Assembly: GCA_040218145.1 (NCBI GenBank)
Contig: JAVJQK010000128.1
Coordinates: forward strand, 180,089 to 244,088
DNA from: Sandaracinaceae bacterium
Lineage (GTDB): Bacteria > Myxococcota_A > Polyangia > Polyangiales > Sandaracinaceae
DNA length: 64,000 nt
Direction: 5' to 3'
A program made the translations under genes and the position numbers. The notes beneath the pieces were generated by a model, which worked only from the letters and a program-made list of their open reading frames with translations, had not been told where the DNA came from and did not search any database. Below, one piece after another: positions 34,840 to 41,764 of this stretch (position 1 is the first letter of the stretch; each line of letters opens with the position of its first letter).

Positions 34840-36558
34840 ATGCGACTCTCGTTGATGGGACTGGTGCTCCTGGCGTCGTGCAACGCCGGCCCGGAGCCCC
34901 ACCCCCCGGACGCCGGCGGAGGCTTCGACGCGCGCGTGGAGGACGCGGGCCCGGCCGAGGACGCCCAGGCGCGCGTGGACGCGGAGCCGCCGACCGAGGA
35001 CACGGTCGTGGTGGCGCACACGCGAGAGGTTCGCGGGGCGTGGATCGCGACGGTGTGGAACATCAACTGGCCGAGCCGGACGGGGCTGAGCGCGGCCGCC
35101 CAGCAGGCGGAGATGGAGCGCCTCCTCGACGCGGCGCAGGCGGCGGGCCTCAACGCGATCTTCCTCCAGATCCGCGCCGAGGCGGACGCCTTCTACAACT
35201 CCCCGCACGAGCCCTGGAGCCGCTTCTTGACCGGGACCCAGGGGGTCGACCCGGGCTACGACCCGCTCGCGTTCGCCATCGAAGCCGCGCACGCGCGAGG
35301 GCTCGAGCTGCACGCCTGGCTCAACCCCTACCGCGCCCTGACCACGACCGACACCTCGGTCGCCGCCGCCGATCACGTCGTCAACGCGCGCCCCGAGGTG
35401 GTCCGACGCTACGGGCGCTACCACTGGATCGACCCGGGGAGCGAGGCGGGGCTGGCTCACACCCTCGCCGTGATCCGCGATGTGCTCGAGCGCTACGACG
35501 TCGACGGCGTCCACTTCGACGACTACTTCTATCCCTACCCCGAGTCCGGCTGGACCTTCGACGACGACGCGAGCTACGCGGCCTACACGTCGGCGGGCGG
35601 CACGCTCGCGCGGGACGACTGGCGCCGCGACAACGTGCACCGGATGGTCGCGGCCGTGCACGACCTCGTGGCCGAGCTCCGCGCGGACGTGCGCTTCGGC
35701 ATCTCTCCCTTCGGCATCTACCGCCCCGGCATGCCCGAGGGCATCCGCGGGCTCGACCCCGTCGCCGCGCTCTTCGCCGACCCGATGCGCTGGATGCAGG
35801 AGGGGTGGATCGACTACGTCGCGCCGCAGCTGTACTGGCCCACCACCCGCAGCGGACAGGCTTACGACCGGCTGCTCGCGTGGTGGGCGGACCGCGCGGC
35901 CGAGCACGGGCGCACGCTGCTCATCGGCAACTACCTCGCCCAGCTCGGGAGCGACGCGGAGTGGAGCCTCGACGAGCTGCGCACCCAGGTCTCCCTGACC
36001 CAGGCCGAGCCCGACGCGCAGGGCAACATCTATTACCACATCGACCCCGTCGACGAGGACCGTATGGGCTTCGCGTCGATGCTGGCCGAGGACTTCTACG
36101 CGCGGCCCGCCGCGAGCCCTGCGCTCGTGGACGCGACGGGCACGGTGGACGCGCCGACCGTCAGCGTCTCGGGGGCCGACGTCACGGTCACCGCGAGCGG
36201 CGCGCTGCGCTCCTTCGCCGCCTACCGCGAGGTCGACGGCGCCTGGCAGCTCGAGCGCCTGGTCCCGGCGGCCACGCCTGCGTTCACGCTCTGGCGAGGG
36301 CGCTGGGCCATCAGCGCGATCGACCGCCGAGGCCTGGAGAGCCGCGGACGCGTGGTGGAGATCAGCGTCGGCGACCCGCCTACCGAGCCGCCTCCTCCCG
36401 GCGGCGCCGCCTGCACGCACAGCTTCGGCGGCCGCTACGCGCACACCGCGTGCTCGGCGAGCTACCAGTGCTGCGACGGCGCGTGGGCGATGATCGACGC
36501 GGGCTGCGGAGCCTGCCTGTGTGTGGAGACGACCGGCGAGACCGGCTGCGGCCTCTGA
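34840..36558 (+). CDS. Family-10-like glycosidase lipoprotein (GHL10/DUF187)
   Basis: The protein has 572 residues from ATG 34840, with a lipoprotein leader (LMGLVLLASCNAG) and a DAGG linker. The GHL10 domain covers about residues 60-400: EVRGAWIATVWNINWPS, then ALNAIFLQIRAEADAFYNS-like residues, ELHAWLNPYRAL and DGVHFDDYFYPYPESGW with the acidic residues expected in the active site. Family members such as YngK are thought to act on glycans, possibly peptidoglycan. Residues about 430-520 look like a small Ig/fibronectin-like domain. The last 48 residues hold eight cysteines (SYQCCDG, GCGACLC), probably a separate disulfide-rich module. Confidence 0.82.
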   Translation: MRLSLMGLVLLASCNAGPEPHPPDAGGGFDARVEDAGPAEDAQARVDAEPPTEDTVVVAHTREVRGAWIATVWNINWPSRTGLSAAAQQAEMERLLDAAQAAGLNAIFLQIRAEADAFYNSPHEPWSRFLTGTQGVDPGYDPLAFAIEAAHARGLELHAWLNPYRALTTTDTSVAAADHVVNARPEVVRRYGRYHWIDPGSEAGLAHTLAVIRDVLERYDVDGVHFDDYFYPYPESGWTFDDDASYAAYTSAGGTLARDDWRRDNVHRMVAAVHDLVAELRADVRFGISPFGIYRPGMPEGIRGLDPVAALFADPMRWMQEGWIDYVAPQLYWPTTRSGQAYDRLLAWWADRAAEHGRTLLIGNYLAQLGSDAEWSLDELRTQVSLTQAEPDAQGNIYYHIDPVDEDRMGFASMLAEDFYARPAASPALVDATGTVDAPTVSVSGADVTVTASGALRSFAAYREVDGAWQLERLVPAATPAFTLWRGRWAISAIDRRGLESRGRVVEISVGDPPTEPPPPGGAACTHSFGGRYAHTACSASYQCCDGAWAMIDAGCGACLCVETTGETGCGL

Positions 36559-38181
36559 TCAGCGCCGCCGATCTCGAGCGCGCAGCAGGAGCAGGCCCGC
36601 GAGCGCGAGGAGCGCGATGGGGGAGCGAGGGCCCCGGGGCATGACGCGGCAGCTGCAGCCCGCGTCCGCTCCCGACAGCCCGCCGTCCGCGGACGCTCCC
36701 GCGTCGCCGGAGATCGAGCCGTCGACCACCGCGCCCGCGTCGACGTCGGCGCCGCACTCGGTCGCGCCGCCCGCCGAGTCGAAGGTGAGCGAGCGCCAGC
36801 CCTTGGGCTGGTAGGGGCGGGCGAGGGTCGGGTCCTCGGCCGCGCGCGCGACGACGAGGAGGTGATGGTCCTCGCCCTCGGGGACGGCGAGGCAATGCTC
36901 GAGGCGGTCGCCGTCGGCCCGCGCGACCTCGACGCCGTCGAGGTAGGCGACGATGGACGCGACGCCGCGCGCGCCAGGGTCGGTGGCGTCGACGGTGAGG
37001 GTGACGGCGCCGTCCAGGCGTGCGCCCTCGGTGACGCCTTCCACGGTGAGCTCGGGGCGGAGGGCGTGGGGCGCGGCCACGGGGTCGCCGAGCACCAGGT
37101 TGCGCCAGTACACGAACGGGAGCTGGCCGTGGAAGGCCTCGGCCAGGGTCGCGCCGTCCACGTAGGAGACGAGGAGGTCGCGGCTGGGGAAGCAGTTGTT
37201 GAGCGGCTCCGCGACCGTGCCGTGCACGCCGGCCACGCCTCGCTCGACCCAGCGCGCGATCGAGACCTGGCTCTCGCCCGTCTCCTCGAAGTTGCGCGGG
37301 ACCGCGCCGAAGCTCGTGAGGTTGTCGACCACGCTCCCCGGCAGGTAGGTGTTGCCCTCGATCGTCTCGCCGAGGGTCGCGGTGCCGGTGAAGAAGGCGG
37401 CGAGCGTGCGCCCGGTCAGGTCGGCTTCGAAGGGGACGCGCGTGGCGGTGAAGCCGCGCGCCTCGAGCTGACCGATGACTCCGTCGTACTGGATGTCGAG
37501 GGCGCCGCGCGCGGGGTCACGGCCCTCCATGAAGAGGTACTCGCCGCTCGGGGGCGCCATCGCCTCCCCTTCGAGGGCGCTGTCGAGCAGGCGCTCCGCG
37601 TCGGCGTACGAGCGCGCGTGCAGCATGGTCACGAGGATGGGCCGCCAGACCACGCCGCGGTCCTCCACCTCGAAGCCCGGCTCGAAGGCGAGCCCGCGGA
37701 GGTAGGGGTTGCGCCACGTGGCCGTCAAGCACATCGAGGCACCACAATCCGCGCTGCGCCCTGGGGGCTGGCCGAGCACGGGGGCGCCGTCGGTCATGGC
37801 GCTGTCCCAGAGCGACAGCGCGGCGGCGGTGCTCACCACCTGCTCTGCGGCACCGACGGGGATGTTCACGCGGAGCGGCACGCCGCGGATGAGGAGCGCG
37901 GCCTCGATCCGCGCCCGCACGCCGCCGGCCTCGAGACAGGCCCGGAGCGGCTCGAGGAGCGCCGCCTCGTACTCGGCGAGCGAGATCGTGTCCGCCTCGG
38001 GCAGGGACAAGAGACAGAGCTGGGCCCGGGGCACGCCGCGCTCGCGCACGTAGCGCTCGGCCAGCGCCACGCTCTCGGGCACGTCGGCGTTCGCGATCAC
38101 CACGACGCTGTCCGGACCGGGGCTCGCGTGAGCGGACGCGGGCGCGAGGCAGACCAGCAAGACCGCGAGGGAGCGACGCAT
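36559..38181 (-). CDS. TIGR03790-family exported protein with MYXO-CTERM tail
   Basis: The protein has 540 residues from ATG 38181, with a signal peptide (SLAVLLVCLAPASAHA). The N-terminal domain begins DSVVVIANADVPESVALAERYV and has ERGVPRAQLC and LIRGVPLRV, which match the TIGR03790 family of unknown function. A later segment (TDPGARGVASIVAYLDGVEV) resembles an Ig-like domain. The C-terminus has an Asp/Ala/Gly linker, then GCSCRVMPRG, a hydrophobic helix and RARDRRR, a clear MYXO-CTERM sorting tail. It would be anchored at the cell surface after processing. Its stop abuts the convergent glycosidase stop with no gap (TGATCA). Confidence 0.8.
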   Translation of the reverse strand: MRRSLAVLLVCLAPASAHASPGPDSVVVIANADVPESVALAERYVRERGVPRAQLCLLSLPEADTISLAEYEAALLEPLRACLEAGGVRARIEAALLIRGVPLRVNIPVGAAEQVVSTAAALSLWDSAMTDGAPVLGQPPGRSADCGASMCLTATWRNPYLRGLAFEPGFEVEDRGVVWRPILVTMLHARSYADAERLLDSALEGEAMAPPSGEYLFMEGRDPARGALDIQYDGVIGQLEARGFTATRVPFEADLTGRTLAAFFTGTATLGETIEGNTYLPGSVVDNLTSFGAVPRNFEETGESQVSIARWVERGVAGVHGTVAEPLNNCFPSRDLLVSYVDGATLAEAFHGQLPFVYWRNLVLGDPVAAPHALRPELTVEGVTEGARLDGAVTLTVDATDPGARGVASIVAYLDGVEVARADGDRLEHCLAVPEGEDHHLLVVARAAEDPTLARPYQPKGWRSLTFDSAGGATECGADVDAGAVVDGSISGDAGASADGGLSGADAGCSCRVMPRGPRSPIALLALAGLLLLRARDRRR

Positions 38182-38290
38182 ACCGCATCTCACCACAGCC
38201 GACACGACTCGGGAAGGCCGCCGCCCGCTCACAACCTTGCTTGACCCCTTGGCCGTTCCGTCGTTTCGGGGGCGCTCCTCATCGGAACGC

Positions 38291-38325
38291 TTGCCACGGC
38301 GCGGTGAGAACGTTAGCATTGCTAA
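38291..38325 (+). promoter_or_regulatory. Promoter and palindromic operator of the MarR-type gene
   Basis: TTGCCA (38291-38296) and TAGCAT (38314-38319) are 17 bases apart, giving a start near 38326 and only about three bases of leader before the ATG at 38329. The palindrome TTAGCA-T-TGCTAA (38313-38325) overlaps the -10 and the start point. A regulator bound there would block its own transcription. The TTAGCA half-site recurs upstream of the protoglobin gene. Confidence 0.65.
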
Positions 38326-38328
38326 ACG

Positions 38329-38955
38329 ATGTCTGGAGCCGCCAGCAAGATCGCCGACGGGCTCGTGCGCCTGAGCCGGGTGCTCCGCAAGGACGCGTGG
38401 GCCGAGGCGGGCGCGCGCGGCATCACGCCGACCCAGGGACAGATCCTGGCTCTCGTGGCTTCGGCAGCGGAGCCCCCGCGGCTCGGGGACGTGGCGCGCG
38501 CGCTGGGGATCAAGCCCGCGACCGCGAGCAAGGCGGTGGCCACCCTGCTCGAGAAGGAGCTGGTGGCGAAGCACCGCGCGGCAGACGACGCGCGCGCGCT
38601 GGCGCTGTCGCTGACCGCGGCCGGGCGCCGAGAGGCGAAGCGGGTCTCGCGCTGGCCCGACGCGGTCGCCGCGGTGGTGGGCACGCTCGACGCAGAGGAG
38701 CAGGCGGTCCTGCTGCGCACCCTCGTGAAGATCATCCGCCGCCTGCAGCTCCGAGGCGACCTCGAGGCGCGCACCTGCGCGGGCTGCGCGCACTTTCGAC
38801 CTTTCGTGCACGAGGGGGCGGCGCCCCATCACTGCGCCTTCGTCGACGCCCCGCTCGGGGACGCGGACCTGCGGGTGGACTGCGCCGATCAGGCGCCCCC
38901 GCCACGCGACGTGGCGAGCGACATCGCGCGGCGCTTCCTCCGCGTGGTCGGCTGA
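38329..38955 (+). CDS. MarR-family regulator with C-terminal four-cysteine module
   Basis: This 208-residue protein has a winged-helix MarR core (about 5-140) with the helix-turn-helix RLGDVARALGIKPATASKAV and a wing (KHRAADDARALALSLT). After the dimer helix, residues 150-185 contain Cys150-x2-Cys153, Cys169 and Cys185 plus His167/His168, spaced like a metal or iron-sulfur ligand set. Such an extension is not part of the basic MarR fold and suggests sensing of redox state, NO or metal. Downstream lie a protoglobin and a thioredoxin-like gene, both candidate targets, with matching DNA boxes in between. Confidence 0.82.
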   Translation: MSGAASKIADGLVRLSRVLRKDAWAEAGARGITPTQGQILALVASAAEPPRLGDVARALGIKPATASKAVATLLEKELVAKHRAADDARALALSLTAAGRREAKRVSRWPDAVAAVVGTLDAEEQAVLLRTLVKIIRRLQLRGDLEARTCAGCAHFRPFVHEGAAPHHCAFVDAPLGDADLRVDCADQAPPPRDVASDIARRFLRVVG

Positions 38956-38998
38956 GCGCCTCACGAGGGCGACGCGACGACGAGCGCGAGACATTTAC

Positions 38999-39038
38999 TT
39001 AGCAGTGCATATCTACTCGCAACAGTTAGCAGTACAGA
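38999..39038 (+). promoter_or_regulatory. Two TTAGCA boxes upstream of the protoglobin gene
   Basis: TTAGCAGTGCATA (38999-39011) and TTAGCAGTACAGA (39026-39038) share the half-site TTAGCA with the perfect palindrome before the regulator gene. The first keeps most of the second half (TGC). Their starts are 27 bases apart, close to an integral number of helical turns and a half. They are probable binding sites for the MarR-type regulator encoded just upstream. Confidence 0.55.
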
Positions 39039-39050
39039 ATGGAGACCCAC

Positions 39051-39638
39051 ATGAGCGACACCACGATCCCCGGCTACCGCCACGGCGACGCGACGCTGGA
39101 CGCCCCCATCCCCCTGACGGACCTGGAGCGCATGAAGAAGACGGCGCTCTTCGGCGAAGAAGACGAGCGCGCGCTGCGGGCCGCGGGGGAGATCCTCGGG
39201 CCGCGCGTCGAGGCGATCCTCGACGTCTGGTATGGCTTCGTCGGCTCGCAGCCCCACCTGCTCGCGTCGTTCTCGAAGCCGAGCGGCCCTCCCGACGCGG
39301 CGTACCTAGACGCGGTGCGCAAGCGCTTCGGCCAGTGGATCCGCGACACCACGGCCGCGCGCTACGACCAGCGCTGGCTCGACTGGCAGATCGAGATCGG
39401 CCGGCGACATCACCGGATGAAGAAGAACCAGACCGACGGCGCCGACGCCTCGGCGCACATCCGCTACGTGGACCTGATCCCGCTCGTCTACCCGATCTTC
39501 GCCACGGTGCGCGCGTTCCTGGAGGAGGGCGAGTCGGACGCGGCGAAGGTCGACGCGATGCACCACGCGTGGCTGAAGGCGCTGCTCCTCACCGTCACGC
39601 TCTGGAGCCAGCCCTACGTGCGCGCGGAGGACTTCTGA
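39051..39638 (+). CDS. Protoglobin-domain protein
   Basis: The protein has 195 residues. The ATG at 39051 is chosen because GGAGA lies six bases before it; an ATG at 39039 is in frame. The protoglobin pattern is clear: IPGYRHGDATLDAPIPLTD at the N-terminus, GPRVEAILDVWYGFVGS, RWLDWQIEIGRRHHRMKKN and a final helix HHAWLKALLLTVTLWSQ. Protoglobins bind haem and react with O2, CO or NO. No signalling domain is attached. The stop overlaps the next ATG (TGATG), so the thioredoxin-like partner should be made in equal amounts. Confidence 0.85.
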   Translation: MSDTTIPGYRHGDATLDAPIPLTDLERMKKTALFGEEDERALRAAGEILGPRVEAILDVWYGFVGSQPHLLASFSKPSGPPDAAYLDAVRKRFGQWIRDTTAARYDQRWLDWQIEIGRRHHRMKKNQTDGADASAHIRYVDLIPLVYPIFATVRAFLEEGESDAAKVDAMHHAWLKALLLTVTLWSQPYVRAEDF

Positions 39639-40138
39639 TGCGCGCGGGAGAGCGGGTCCCCGAGTGGGACGTGACGCGGTGGCTCAACGGAGAGGTCGGC
39701 GCGCTCGAGTCCCTGCGCGGCCGCGTGGTGGTGGTGCACGCGTTCCAGATGCTCTGCCCGGGGTGCATCTATCGCGGGCTGCCGCAGGCGATGCGGCTCG
39801 CGAAGGAGCTCGACCCGAAGCGCGCCGTGGTGCTCGGGCTGCACACCGTGTTCGAGCATCACGAGGCGATGCGCGAGGTGTCGCTCGAGGCCTTCCTCTC
39901 GGAGCTGCGGGTGCCCTTCCCCGTGGGCGTCGACCGCCACGAGGAGGGCGCGGCGCGGCCGATCACCATGCGGCGCTGGGATCTGCGCGGCACCCCGAGC
40001 ACCGTGATCGTCGACGGGGAGGGACGGCTCGCCCATCAGTCGTTCGGAGCCGAGGACGATCTGGAGCTCGGGCTGCGGATCGGCGGCCTGCTCGAGCGGG
40101 CGTCGTCTTGTGATGCGCTGGGCTGCGTCGCGGAGTGA
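39638..40138 (+). CDS. Thioredoxin-fold (TlpA/AhpC-like) redox protein
   Basis: The protein has 166 residues from ATG 39638, with no signal peptide. The active site is HAFQMLCPGCIYRG (Cys40-Pro-Gly-Cys43). The cis-proline region is WDLRGTPSTVIVDGEGRLA, as in TlpA-type proteins. An N-terminal extension (VPEWDVTRWLNGE) resembles the start of AhpC/redoxin domains. Three additional cysteines occur, two at the very end (SSCDALGCVAE). It probably reduces disulfides or peroxide in the cytoplasm. Coupling with the protoglobin suggests electron delivery or joint protection against reactive nitrogen or oxygen species. Confidence 0.82.
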   Translation: MRAGERVPEWDVTRWLNGEVGALESLRGRVVVVHAFQMLCPGCIYRGLPQAMRLAKELDPKRAVVLGLHTVFEHHEAMREVSLEAFLSELRVPFPVGVDRHEEGAARPITMRRWDLRGTPSTVIVDGEGRLAHQSFGAEDDLELGLRIGGLLERASSCDALGCVAE

Positions 40139-40163
40139 TCGAGGGGCGACGCCGGGGTGAGCC

Positions 40164-40901
40164 TCACTCCAGCGTCGCCTCGAGCGCGGCGTGATCGCTG
40201 AGCTTGGTGCGGCGGCGGGTCTTCAGCGCGGTGGCGCGCAGGGCGCCGCTCAGCCAGACGCGGTCGAAGCGGAAGCCGCGGTCGCTCTCCTCGGGCCACC
40301 AGGTGTGCGCGGCCCGCTTGGGTCGGCCGAGCTCCTCGAAGGCGTCGCGCAGAGAGAGCGAGAGCTCCCGCGTCTCGCTCTGACGCAGGTTCGTGTCCCC
40401 CATGAAGACGGCGTCGCGCCCCTTCATCGCGGCGTCGATCTCGGCCGCCTGCGCGAGCCGCGGGCCGTGACCGCTCCGCAGGCTCTCCATGTGCGCGGTG
40501 AGCACGGTGATCTCCCGCCCGTCTTCGTGCGCGAGCTCGAGGCGGGTCAGCGCGCGCCCGAGCGGGCTGTAGTCAAACGGCGCTCGCTCGGCGTGCACGA
40601 TCCGCCACGGGGCGCGCACCGCGATCATCTCCCAGTACTCGCTGATGCCCGGGCGATCCTCCGGGTAGAACGAGAAGCCTGCCGCCGCGAAGTGCTTGGC
40701 GAAGTAGCCGCGCTGCGCGACGTGCACGACCTCTTGCAGCGCGACGACGTGCGGCGGGGGCGGCACGGGCCGGCCCTCCATCGCGGCGCGGAGGTCACCG
40801 CCGATCAAGATCTCCAGGCAGATCTTCTCCATGCGCGCGCCGAGCCGGGTGGTGTTCAACCCATCGACGTTCCAGGTCAGGACGCGCAGCGGCTCGCTCA
40901 T
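40164..40901 (-). CDS. TDP2-like endonuclease/exonuclease/phosphatase
   Basis: The protein has 245 residues. The four signature motifs of TDP2-type enzymes are in order: LTWNVDGLN near the start, VVALQEVV, GDTNLRQSE and LSDHAALE at the end, with the central His in VLTAHMES. These form the Mg2+-dependent phosphodiesterase site of the EEP superfamily. Eukaryotic TDP2 removes topoisomerase peptides from 5-prime DNA ends. The bacterial role is unproven. No signal peptide is visible. It stands alone between convergent and divergent neighbours. Confidence 0.82.
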   Translation of the reverse strand: MSEPLRVLTWNVDGLNTTRLGARMEKICLEILIGGDLRAAMEGRPVPPPPHVVALQEVVHVAQRGYFAKHFAAAGFSFYPEDRPGISEYWEMIAVRAPWRIVHAERAPFDYSPLGRALTRLELAHEDGREITVLTAHMESLRSGHGPRLAQAAEIDAAMKGRDAVFMGDTNLRQSETRELSLSLRDAFEELGRPKRAAHTWWPEESDRGFRFDRVWLSGALRATALKTRRRTKLSDHAALEATLE

Positions 40902-40949
40902 CCCGCACGGTTAGTGCGGAGCGAGCGAGCGCGCCACGGATTCCGTCGA

Positions 40950-41624
40950 TCAGCGAGGCCGGACGACCACGCCGCCGCGCACGCGGTCCTGGCGGTCCCG
41001 GCGACGCTCACGGCGGTCGATGCGCCGGTCTTGGCGACGCTCGCGACGCTCGACGCGGTCCTCGCGGCGCTCTCGGCGCTCGATGCGACGCTCGCGGCGG
41101 TCCTGGCGACGATCACGACGCACGCGCCGCTCCCTCACCTGCGCCCGATCGTCGGGCCGGTAGGCGCGCACGGCGCCGCGCCGTCGCTCCACGCCGCGTC
41201 GTCGCTCCACGCCGCGTCGACGGACGCGCACGTCGGCCTGCGGCACGCGCCGGACGCGCACGCCCGGGCGGACCGAGTAGCGGCGGTAGCGCTGCGGGCG
41301 GTCGATGCGGACCACGCCCCGGGGCACCGCGTCCACCTGCACCCGGCTCCAGCCACCGAGGTAGCTCGAGCGGTACCAGTAGCCGTTCTCGTACCGCCAG
41401 TAGGCGTCGTTCGAGTAGAAGACCGGCTGGTCGTACTCCGCGACGGCCCAGACGCCGGGCGAGACCTGCACCATCTGCGGCTGGGGCGCCGTCGTGGTGG
41501 TGGTCGCGCTGGCGCGGTAGCTCAGCGTGCCACCGCCGCAGCCGCCGATCACGAGGAGCCCGGTCAGGAGCGCGCCCCAGCCGGCGAAGCCGAGCGCGCG
41601 GTGGAAGATCGTCTGCTCATTCAT
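40950..41624 (-). CDS. Lipoprotein with arginine-rich C-terminal tail, unknown function
   Basis: The protein has 224 residues from ATG 41624. The leader ends GALLTGLLVIGGCGGG (lipobox IGGC). Residues about 50-100 contain a Tyr/Trp-rich block (SNDAYWRYENGYWYRSS) like those in YXWGXW-type exported proteins. From about residue 115 to the end the chain is extremely Arg-rich (RRDRRQDRRERRIERRERRE), with very few hydrophobic residues. Such a tail outside the cytoplasm could bind acidic polysaccharide, lipid A or DNA. Function is not assigned. Confidence 0.65.
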   Translation of the reverse strand: MNEQTIFHRALGFAGWGALLTGLLVIGGCGGGTLSYRASATTTTTAPQPQMVQVSPGVWAVAEYDQPVFYSNDAYWRYENGYWYRSSYLGGWSRVQVDAVPRGVVRIDRPQRYRRYSVRPGVRVRRVPQADVRVRRRGVERRRGVERRRGAVRAYRPDDRAQVRERRVRRDRRQDRRERRIERRERREDRVERRERRQDRRIDRRERRRDRQDRVRGGVVVRPR

Positions 41625-41764
41625 CGTCGCTCTTGCTGCGCAGACATCGTGCCGATCGGCGCCGTCGGCGCGGGGCGCACCCTCGGGCGTCGCAGATCAC
41701 GACAGCCTCCGGCAGATCGTCACACCGCAAATCGATGCCGAGGCTCACGCGTCTGAGGACGCGT

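Noticed and set aside
34596..35153. Minus-strand 185-residue frame over the divergent promoter region
   Set aside because: It overlaps the start of the glycosidase gene and the intergenic region, with no codon bias or motif.
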